Assembly (NCBI GenBank): GCA_963658035.1
Contig: CAVKOL010000024.1
Coordinates: forward strand, 1 to 20,851
Reading direction: 5' to 3'
Length of the DNA stretch: 20,851 bases
From: Paratractidigestivibacter sp963658035
GTDB taxonomy: Bacteria; Actinomycetota; Coriobacteriia; Coriobacteriales; Atopobiaceae
Part shown: piece after piece, positions 14,237-20,030 of the stretch
How positions within the stretch are numbered: position 1 is the stretch's first letter
How the letters are laid out: the number at the start of each line of letters is the position of its first letter
Notes under the pieces: generated by a model
What the model was told of the DNA's origin: nothing
What the model saw: the letters and a program-made list of their open reading frames with translations, nothing else
Databases searched by the model: none
Translations under genes and position numbers: made by a program

Positions 14237-14656
14237 CTAGACCAGCTTGCCCTTGCAGTGGTCGCACATGTGCTGGATCATCTGAGCCTCCCAGCCCAAG
14301 AAATCGCGCTTGCGGGGCTTCAGCTCGCCGTCGACCAGCTCGTCATAGGCAACCTTGATCTTGACAAAACGGGTCACGCGGCTCTCGCCCTCGTGGGTCA
14401 TGCAGCTCTCGACCAGCTTCTGGGGACCAAGGCCCATCAGCACGCGGGGGTTGTACATGACGTGGTCCTTCTCGTCGTCACCCTTATAGACCACGACGGC
14501 CTTAGCCTCGCCGATCTGGTTGGCGGCCAGGCACACGGCGTCTTCCAGGGAGTTCATGGTGTCGATGAGGTCCTGGGCAAGCTCGGCATCCTGGGCGGTG
14601 GCGGGGGCGCACACCTGGGACAAAACGGCGTCGTCGCAAACAAGGTCTTTAACCAT
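14237..14656 (-). CDS. Peptide-deformylase-like protein lacking the catalytic glutamate
   Basis: A 139-residue protein of the short deformylase group found in Clostridia and relatives. Motif 1 appears as VCLAANQ (41-47; usual GxGxAAxQ), motif 2 as ESCMT with the metal-ligand C85 (usual EGCLS), and motif 3 as QHMCDHC with H129 and H133 (usual HExDH). The three metal ligands remain, but the Glu that activates water is Met (M130). Codons at this place read CAC ATG TGC GAC CAC, so the change is in the sequence, not in framing. It may be inactive as a deformylase, have another role, or use another base. The start at MVKDLV follows AAAGGAA; longer upstream readings have no support. It has its own terminator and an extended -10. 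Confidence 0.82.
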   Translation of the reverse strand: MVKDLVCDDAVLSQVCAPATAQDAELAQDLIDTMNSLEDAVCLAANQIGEAKAVVVYKGDDEKDHVMYNPRVLMGLGPQKLVESCMTHEGESRVTRFVKIKVAYDELVDGELKPRKRDFLGWEAQMIQHMCDHCKGKLV

Positions 14657-14686
14657 GGGGGTTCCTTTCATGTGTAATAAGCGCAC

Positions 14687-14704
14687 GCGCGCGGGGCCGC
14701 GCGC
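14687..14704. other. GC-rich inverted repeat in the divergent gap
   Basis: GCGCGCGG and CCGCGCGC (14687-14694 and 14697-14704) form a near-continuous palindrome in the leader of the deformylase-like gene, between its -10 and its start codon. Its role is unknown; it could fold in the mRNA leader. Confidence 0.35.
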
Positions 14705-14717
14705 AACGGCGCAGTCG

Positions 14718-14726
14718 AGTATATCA
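14718..14726 (-). promoter_or_regulatory. Extended -10 promoter of the deformylase-like gene
   Basis: On the minus strand TGATATACT contains a -10 TATACT (14718-14723) with the TG of an extended -10 (14725-14726). No good -35 is seen at the right distance, as is common for extended -10 promoters. The start codon is about 60 bases downstream. Confidence 0.5.
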
Positions 14727-14802
14727 TTGCTTTTGTATGCGCAAATTTCCCGGCACCGGAGGGCCGCGCTCCTCCACAACCGCCAAGGAGGCGAGAAGAC
14801 CC

Positions 14803-15465
14803 ATGCCCCGCGAGACCAAGAAGTCCAAGGCACAGCGCGCCTGCGAGGTCTGCCGCCGCCTGGACGCCGAGTACGGCCCCGTCGAGTGCTTCTTGGACCA
14901 CGAAAACCCCTTTCGCCTCACGATCGCGGTGCTTCTCTCTGCCCAAACCACAGACGCGCAGGTAAACAAGGTGACGCCGGCGCTGTTTGAGCGCTACCCG
15001 ACGCCCCAGGCCATGGCGGCCGCGACCCCGGCCGAAGTGGCCGAAATCATCCGCAGCCTGGGCTTCTACAAGACCAAGGCCCGCCACTGCGTGGAGTGTG
15101 CCCAGGCCATCGTGGCCGGCTTCGGCGGCGTCGTGCCCCACACCATGGACGAGCTCACCTCGCTTCCCGGCGTGGGCCGCAAGACCGCAAACATCGTGCT
15201 TAACGTGGGCTTTGGCATCGTGGAGGGCATCGCGGTGGACACCCACGTCAACCGCATCGCGCACCGCCTGGCGCTCTCGCCCAAGACGCACGAGAAGGAA
15301 CCCTTGAAGACCGAGCAGGACCTCTTGGCGCTTCTCCCCCACGACCTGTGGGAAAACGTCAACCACCAGTGGATCTTGCACGGACGCAGGGTCTGCAGCG
15401 CCCGGTCGCCGCGCTGTGACGAGTGTGTGCTGGAAGACATCTGCCCCAGCTCGCACCGGTGCTAG
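14803..15465 (+). CDS. nth: Endonuclease III (DNA glycosylase/AP lyase)
   Basis: A 220-residue base-excision repair enzyme that removes oxidised pyrimidines and cleaves at abasic sites. It shows the helix-hairpin-helix LPGVGRKTA with the catalytic lysine K127, the catalytic Asp D146 in AVDTHVNRIA, and the C-terminal 4Fe-4S ligands C198, C205, C208 and C214 in the C-x6-C-x2-C-x5-C spacing. The start at MPRETKK is preferred: AAGGAGG lies 11 nt upstream, a rather long spacing, and an upstream ATG at 14737 has no ribosome site. The GGCGAGAAG 9-mer (14790-14798) starts on the last base pair of that ribosome site. Divergent from the deformylase-like gene. Confidence 0.95.
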   Translation: MPRETKKSKAQRACEVCRRLDAEYGPVECFLDHENPFRLTIAVLLSAQTTDAQVNKVTPALFERYPTPQAMAAATPAEVAEIIRSLGFYKTKARHCVECAQAIVAGFGGVVPHTMDELTSLPGVGRKTANIVLNVGFGIVEGIAVDTHVNRIAHRLALSPKTHEKEPLKTEQDLLALLPHDLWENVNHQWILHGRRVCSARSPRCDECVLEDICPSSHRC

Positions 15466-15548
15466 CGGCCCCGCTCCGCGCCCCGTCCCCGCGCCGCCGC
15501 CCGCCACGCCCTTCTCGCCACCCGCCCCTCACCTGGTAAGGATTTCCC

Positions 15549-16391
15549 TTGATCGCAAGTCAGCTTGTTGTTTGGTTCTCGTTCTTTGGCCTGATAGGTT
15601 GGCTTTTCGAGTCGACCTACTGCTCCATCGTCGAGAAGCGCTGGTGCAACCGCGGCTTCTTGTTTGGCCCCGTCTGCCCCATCTACGGCGTGGGGGCCGT
15701 GGGAGCCCTGGCCGTCTTTGGCAACCCCGTGGTCTATGCCGCGTTGCCGCCCGCCTGGGCGATCTTTTTGGTGTGCGCCGTGGGCGCGTCGGCCATCGAG
15801 TGGGTGACCTCGGTTGCCATGGAGAAGGTCTTTGGCACCGTATGGTGGGACTACTCCGATTTGCCCTTGAACCTCGACGGGCGCGTTTGCGTGCCGGCGG
15901 CCGCGTGCTTTGGCGTGTGCGGCCTGCTCATCATCTACGTCGCGTTGCCGCTGGTACAGGCCGTGAACGCGGCCGTGGCGCCCTTGACCTTCGAGCTGGC
16001 GGGCCTGATTCTCATGGCCCTTCTCGCCGCCGACACCACCTTGACCGTCTGCGCCTTGACCGAGGTCATCGCCGCCGTGGAAAACGTCCAGGGCAGCTTT
16101 GACTCCCGCGTTCAGGGCGCCCTGGACAGCGGCGCCGAGAAGGCCGGGCGGGTTCGCGAGACCGGGGCCGACGCCGTCGACCGTCTGCGCGACACCGGCG
16201 TCGACGCCGTGGACCGCCTGCGCGACACCCGCGACGACTACGCCGAGCGCCTGCGCGACGCGGCTTCTCACTTGAGCGGCCGTCACCAGCACATTCTTCA
16301 CAACATGAGGCGCTTCCACACCCAAAAGCTGCGCGGCGGGGCAAGCAGGCTCGTCGCCGCCCTCGACAACCTCAAGAAGGACAGGCAGTAG
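15549..16391 (+). CDS. CmpB-like (putative ABC transporter type IV, PF06541-type) membrane protein
   Basis: A 280-residue membrane protein. Residues 1 to about 170 carry about five hydrophobic segments and the family pattern FGLIGWLFESTYCSIVEK then NRGFLFGPVCPIYGVGA. The rest (about 180-280) is soluble, charged and helical, with an 11-residue repeat at 206-238. The start is a TTG after GTAAGGA at good spacing; no ATG is available upstream. Despite the family name there is no nucleotide-binding domain here and transport is not established. It abuts the HD-hydrolase gene with no gap (stop 16389-16391, next ATG 16392), so the two are translationally coupled and probably act together. Confidence 0.8.
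   Translation: MIASQLVVWFSFFGLIGWLFESTYCSIVEKRWCNRGFLFGPVCPIYGVGAVGALAVFGNPVVYAALPPAWAIFLVCAVGASAIEWVTSVAMEKVFGTVWWDYSDLPLNLDGRVCVPAAACFGVCGLLIIYVALPLVQAVNAAVAPLTFELAGLILMALLAADTTLTVCALTEVIAAVENVQGSFDSRVQGALDSGAEKAGRVRETGADAVDRLRDTGVDAVDRLRDTRDDYAERLRDAASHLSGRHQHILHNMRRFHTQKLRGGASRLVAALDNLKKDRQ
16164..16262 (+). repeat. Three tandem 33-bp coding units (11-residue helical repeat)
   Basis: The units encode GADAVDRLRDT, GVDAVDRLRDT and RDDYAERLRDA. An 11-residue period suits an amphipathic helix or right-handed coiled coil. The first two units are nearly identical in DNA, indicating recent duplication. Confidence 0.75.
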
Positions 16392-16838
16392 ATGTCCCCC
16401 AACGCACAGATCGCCTTTGACGCCCAGGTCGCCCAGATTGAGGCCTCGGGCCGCACCCGCCTTATGCAGGGCTTTGTTCAGCACGGGCAGGTGAGCACCT
16501 GGCAGCACTGCGTGCGCGTGGCCGCGTGCGCCGTGACCCTGGGCGAGGCCCTTCACCTGCGCGTGAGCCAGCCCCAGCTGGTGCGCGCCGCCCTTCTCCA
16601 CGACTACTTTTTGTACGACTGGCACGAGCCCAACCACACCCAGCACGCAACGATGCACCCGGTCTTTGCGCTGAGAAACGCGCGCGAGGACTTTGACCTC
16701 ACGCCGCTTGAAGAAAACGCGATCGCTGCCCACATGTGGCCCCTGCCGCCGGGCCGCGTGCCCAAGAGCCGCGAGGCCTGGCTCATCTGCGCCGCCGACA
16801 AGTGGTGCTCGCTGGCCGAGACCCTCTTCATGCGCTAG
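16392..16838 (+). CDS. HD-domain phosphohydrolase
   Basis: A 148-residue HD-superfamily protein. Metal-site residues are in order: H39 (TWQHCVRVA), the H70-D71 pair (ALLHDYFLYDWH), H114 (IAAHMWP) and D136 (ICAADKWCS). Such proteins hydrolyse phosphate esters or nucleotides with a metal ion; the substrate is not evident. It is directly coupled to the CmpB-like membrane protein gene, with only a weak AAGGAC as ribosome site. The shared operon suggests a membrane-linked role. Confidence 0.85.
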   Translation: MSPNAQIAFDAQVAQIEASGRTRLMQGFVQHGQVSTWQHCVRVAACAVTLGEALHLRVSQPQLVRAALLHDYFLYDWHEPNHTQHATMHPVFALRNAREDFDLTPLEENAIAAHMWPLPPGRVPKSREAWLICAADKWCSLAETLFMR

Positions 16839-16878
16839 GGCGCCGCGGCCCGGCGCGCGCCATCGGCAAAATCGCCGG

Positions 16879-16971
16879 TTATGGGAACTTCGGCCAGGCT
16901 TTTTCTCCGCTTATGGGAAGTTCAACCGACAAATCGACGCTTATGGGACCCTTCGCATTCCCATAAGCGTC
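16879..16971. repeat. Cluster of CGCTTATGGGA motifs, direct and inverted
   Basis: TTATGGGA occurs at 16879-16886, 16911-16918 and 16941-16948 (steps of 32 and 30 bp) and inverted (TCCCATAA) at 16959-16966. The last two copies with their flanks form a perfect 13-bp stem, GACGCTTATGGGA with TCCCATAAGCGTC, around a 10-nt loop. The consensus is CGCTTATGGGAA. No T-run follows, so it is not an intrinsic terminator. It sits 105-197 bases before the GTPase gene and could be an operator array for it or an intergenic repeat. Confidence 0.7.
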
Positions 16972-17075
16972 AAAACGTCCACGCGGCCCATCTGTGGAAA
17001 TCCCTGGCGAGAAGAAACCACCGCTTCAATGGGGTATCCTTTCTCCTGTTGGCAAATTAGAGAAGGGAAACTTCC

Positions 17076-18203
17076 ATGGCTGATAAACCAGTTAAAATCG
17101 TGATGCTTACCGGCTACCTTGGCGCCGGTAAGACCACGCTGCTCAACCACATCCTGCAAAACGACGGCGGCATCCGCGCGGCCGTGATCGTCAACGACAT
17201 CGGCGAGGTCAACGTCGACGCCAACCTCATCGCCGACGGCGGCTTTGCCCAGGCAGACGACATCATCCCGCTCACCAACGGCTGCATCTGCTGCACCCTG
17301 GCAGACGACCTGGCCAACCAGCTCTCCTCCATCGCCGACTCGGGCAACTTCGACTACATCATCATCGAGGCCTCCGGCATCTGCGAGCCCGTGCCCATCG
17401 CCTACACGATCAGCGCCTTCTGCGACGCCGAGAAGGTCGGCGGCCAGCCCAAGCTCGCCCTGGACAACATCGTCGCCGTCGTCGACTGCGCCCGCATGTA
17501 CGACGAGTTCCACGGCGGCCGCGACCTTCTCGCCGACGACATCGACGAGGACGACATCGAGAGCCTGCTTATCCAGCAGATCGAGTTCTGCTCGACGCTG
17601 ATCCTCAACAAGACCGACACCGTGACGCCCGAGCAGCTGGCCGAGCTCAAGGCCATCGTGCGCAGCCTGCAGAAGGAGGCCGTCATCGTCGAGGCCGAGC
17701 AGGGCAACGTCGACCTGGCCGAGGTCCTGGACACCGACCGCTTCGACTTCATGCGCGCCTACAACTCGGCCGCCTGGATCGAGGCCATGGAGCACCCCGA
17801 GGAGCACGACGACCCCGAGGTCTTGGAGTACGACATCCAGACCTTTGTCTACCACCGCCGCCAGCCCTTTGACGCCGCCGCCTTCCAGCGCTTCGTCGAG
17901 TACAACTGGCCCGACTGTGTGGTGCGCGCCAAGGGTATCCTGTGGTCTACGGCCAACGCCGACATGTGCTACCTCTTTGAGCAGGCCGGCCACCAGATGC
18001 GCCTGACCGAGAACGGCCTGTTTGTCGACTCGGCCCCCGAGGACGAGAAGAAGCAGATCCTGGCCGAGACGCCCGAGATCCTTGAGACCTGGGACCCCGA
18101 GGTGGGCGACCGCGAGACCAAGCTGTGCATCATCGGCCGCCACATGGACCGCGCCCAGATCGAGGCCCAGCTCGACCAGCTGCTCGTCAGCTGGCAGCGC
18201 TAG
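17076..18203 (+). CDS. CobW/COG0523-family GTPase (putative metallochaperone)
   Basis: A 375-residue G3E-class P-loop GTPase. The Walker A motif is GYLGAGKT (13-20), the metal-binding CxCC motif is GCICC (C70, C72, C73), and the base-specificity motif is NKTD (178-181). The C-terminal CobW domain starts near residue 245. Family members deliver metal, often zinc or cobalt, to client enzymes. It lacks an obvious His-rich tail, though an acidic/His stretch (EAMEHPEEHDD) lies near residue 237. AGAAGGGA precedes the ATG. The gap before it holds the TTATGGGA cluster. The client is not evident from neighbours. Confidence 0.9.
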   Translation: MADKPVKIVMLTGYLGAGKTTLLNHILQNDGGIRAAVIVNDIGEVNVDANLIADGGFAQADDIIPLTNGCICCTLADDLANQLSSIADSGNFDYIIIEASGICEPVPIAYTISAFCDAEKVGGQPKLALDNIVAVVDCARMYDEFHGGRDLLADDIDEDDIESLLIQQIEFCSTLILNKTDTVTPEQLAELKAIVRSLQKEAVIVEAEQGNVDLAEVLDTDRFDFMRAYNSAAWIEAMEHPEEHDDPEVLEYDIQTFVYHRRQPFDAAAFQRFVEYNWPDCVVRAKGILWSTANADMCYLFEQAGHQMRLTENGLFVDSAPEDEKKQILAETPEILETWDPEVGDRETKLCIIGRHMDRAQIEAQLDQLLVSWQR

Positions 18204-18273
18204 GCCGCAGGCCGCAATCCGGCGACCCCACCCCGCTGTGGCAGAGACACCCACAACAAACCAAGACAACCGC

Positions 18274-18981
18274 GTGTGCGCGGGAGCAGGCCACGACTGC
18301 GCCTTCTCCCGCGCCGGCAGTTCGTGCATGGACAACATCCGCCTGTTTGCCGACCTGCCCGTCGAGGCCAAGCGCGAGCTTCTCGCCTGCTCAAGGCACT
18401 CGAAGCACGCGCAGGGCTCGATTCTTGTGCACGAGGGCGACCCCATCGAGTCGATCCTTATCGTGCGCTCGGGCCGCATCAAGACCTTTCGCGGCAGCGT
18501 CAACGGCGAGGAGTACGTCCTGGACGTCCTGCACGACGGCCAGGCCCTGTGGCACGGCATGTTCTTGGACAACCACATCTACCGCTACTCGGTGGAGTGC
18601 CTGACGCCGGTGCAGCTGTGCCGCATCCACCGCGCCGATTTCGAGGCCCTTCTCTCCAACCACCCCGACGTGGCGCTGGGCCTCATTCGCATGGTCACGA
18701 CCGAGCTCAACGACGCGGAGGAGAAGATCATGATGCTTTCCATCCGCGACCCGCGCCAGCGCCTGGCCGAGTACCTTTTGATCCGAGACCAGCGCTGCGC
18801 CGGCCCCGAGATCCACCTCAAGCTCGAGGACATCGCCGCCTCGGTGGGCCTGCGCCCCGAGACCGTGAGCCGCAACATCGCCCGTTTTGTGCGAGAAGGC
18901 CTGGTCGAGCGTACCGGCCGCGGCCGACTTTTGGTCATCGACCGCGAGGGCTTGAAGCACGTCACCGAGCTGCACGAGTAG
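18274..18981 (+). CDS. CRP/FNR-family regulator with FNR-like Fe-S cysteines
   Basis: A 235-residue regulator read from a GTG start. Residues about 25-140 form the cyclic-nucleotide-binding-type sensor domain, followed by a dimer helix and a winged helix. The recognition helix has ETVSR (E196, S199, R200), the same Glu/Ser/Arg set that lets E. coli FNR read TTGAT. C116 in VQLCRI aligns with FNR Cys122. Starting at GTG 18274 adds C2, C9 and C18, the last followed by a segment like that after FNR Cys29, so a four-cysteine 4Fe-4S sensor is possible. The ATG at 18328 would give 217 residues and lose them. Neither start has a clear ribosome site, so the start is an inference. A good FNR box lies between this gene and pflA. 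Confidence 0.85.
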   Translation: MCAGAGHDCAFSRAGSSCMDNIRLFADLPVEAKRELLACSRHSKHAQGSILVHEGDPIESILIVRSGRIKTFRGSVNGEEYVLDVLHDGQALWHGMFLDNHIYRYSVECLTPVQLCRIHRADFEALLSNHPDVALGLIRMVTTELNDAEEKIMMLSIRDPRQRLAEYLLIRDQRCAGPEIHLKLEDIAASVGLRPETVSRNIARFVREGLVERTGRGRLLVIDREGLKHVTELHE

Positions 18982-18987
18982 GGGCGT

Positions 18988-19022
18988 CGGCAGGCCGCCG
19001 GCAGCCCACCCGCGGCCTGCCG
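18988..19022 (+). terminator. Hairpin after the FNR-type regulator gene
   Basis: A perfect 11-bp inverted repeat, CGGCAGGCCGC (18988-18998) with GCGGCCTGCCG (19012-19022), follows the stop codon by 6 bases. The sequence after it (GCCCTTCTCC) is only mildly T-rich, so termination may be partial. Confidence 0.55.
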
Positions 19023-19148
19023 GCCCTTCTCCGCACCAACCTTCCAAGGCGAGAAATAACAGCTAGGCGCCTAAAAACTACCGTCTGGCGCCCGTATCCT
19101 ACCGCTTGCCGACACCCACCCTATATTTCAATAGAATTTCCGAGTTAC

Positions 19149-19189
19149 TTGATTCTGGTCAAGGAACGACCCCGGCGATGTACTAAATT
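19149..19189 (+). promoter_or_regulatory. FNR box and promoter of pflA
   Basis: TTGATTCTGGTCAA (19149-19162) matches the FNR consensus TTGAT-N4-ATCAA at nine of ten positions. A -10-like TAAATT at 19184-19189 predicts a start near 19196, placing the box centre at about -40.5, the classic position for activation by FNR. The pflA start codon is about 37 bases further on. Further upstream lie a palindrome TAGGCGCCTA (19064-19073) and CTACCG at 19078 and 19099. Confidence 0.7.
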
Positions 19190-19232
19190 GTCTTTGGTAC
19201 GTTGGCAGCAGCACATGCAAAGGGGGTAGCGC

Positions 19233-19964
19233 ATGCTCGGTATGGTTCACTCGGTGGAGTCTTTTGGCTCAGCTGATGGCCCCGGCGTTCGCTACATCGT
19301 CTTCTTGCAGGGCTGCCCCATGCGCTGCCGCTACTGCCACAACCCCGACACCTGGAAAACCACGGGCGGCCAGGAGAAATCCGCCGACCAGCTTCTTGAC
19401 CAGGCCGAGCGCTACCGCGGCTACTGGGGTCCCGACGGCGGTATCACCGTAAGCGGCGGCGAGGCCTTGATGCAGCTCGATTTTGTGGTCGAGCTCTTTG
19501 AGAAGGCCCACAAGCGCGGCATCAACACCTGCCTTGACACCTCTCTGGCGACCTTCTCGCCGGATGATGCGGCCTGGATGGCCCAGTTCGACCGCCTGAT
19601 CGCGGCCTGCGACCTGGTGATGGCAGACATCAAGCACATCGATGCCGCCGAGCACAAGAAGCTCACCGGGAAAGACAACGCCAACATCTTGGCAGCGCTT
19701 CGCTATCTGTCTGACCACGACCAGGCCATGTGGATCCGCCAAGTCCTGGTCCCCGGCATCACCGACGACGACACCTACCTGCGCCGCACGCGCGAGTTCA
19801 TCTCGCAGCTCAAGACCGTGCAGCGCATCGAGGTCTTGCCCTACCACACCCTGGGCATCTTTAAATGGGACGAGCTGGGTATCCCCTATACCCTGCGCGA
19901 CACCAAACCTCCCACGCAGGACCGCGTGGACAACGCTTTGGCGATTCTTCGCGGCGAGAAATAA
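19233..19964 (+). CDS. pflA: Pyruvate formate-lyase-activating enzyme
   Basis: A 243-residue radical-SAM protein. The 4Fe-4S cluster motif C28-x3-C32-x2-C35 lies in FLQGCPMRCRYCHNPDTW, and TVSGGEALMQ is the glycine-rich SAM-binding segment. It generates the glycyl radical on pyruvate formate-lyase under anaerobic conditions. The length matches the family (about 245). The ATG follows AAAGGGGG. The gene lies 66 bases upstream of pflB on the same strand, the reverse of the E. coli order, and behind an FNR box. Confidence 0.95.
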   Translation: MLGMVHSVESFGSADGPGVRYIVFLQGCPMRCRYCHNPDTWKTTGGQEKSADQLLDQAERYRGYWGPDGGITVSGGEALMQLDFVVELFEKAHKRGINTCLDTSLATFSPDDAAWMAQFDRLIAACDLVMADIKHIDAAEHKKLTGKDNANILAALRYLSDHDQAMWIRQVLVPGITDDDTYLRRTREFISQLKTVQRIEVLPYHTLGIFKWDELGIPYTLRDTKPPTQDRVDNALAILRGEK

Positions 19965-20030
19965 CGCCGCGAGTCGATACGGGAAACAGCGTCGGGAAAT
20001 TCGCGCCCGGCGCTACGAAAAGGAGGCAAC

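Larger units (their letters stand above)
339..19960. repeat. Dispersed 9-mer GGCGAGAAG, 19 exact copies on both strands
   Basis: Plus-strand starts: 339, 5803, 6569, 9430, 12912, 14790, 17006. Minus-strand copies (CTTCTCGCC on plus) start at 2657, 7204, 7483, 9972, 12030, 12741, 14070, 15511, 16020, 17526, 18379, 19553. Five more sites carry only the first eight bases GGCGAGAA: 5697 (minus), 10568, 13869, 19048 and 19953. Seven of the 24 lie in gaps, which make up only about 12 percent of the window. Inside genes the word is read mostly as Gly-Glu-Lys or Leu-Leu-Ala. Confidence 0.85.

Noticed and set aside
14737..14802. Earlier ATG for endonuclease III
   Set aside because: No ribosome site precedes it and the extra residues do not resemble the family; the ATG at 14803 has AAGGAGG upstream.
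16941..16971. Intrinsic terminator after the HD-hydrolase gene
   Set aside because: The 13-bp stem is strong but no T-run follows on either strand, and one arm belongs to a repeated motif.
16839..17075. Zur-type operator before the CobW-type GTPase
   Set aside because: The TTATGGGA repeats do not resemble known Zur palindromes; left as an unknown motif.
18022..18273. Longer N-terminus for the FNR-type regulator
   Set aside because: The frame is open upstream only as an overlap with the GTPase gene; the added sequence is not regulator-like and has no ribosome site.
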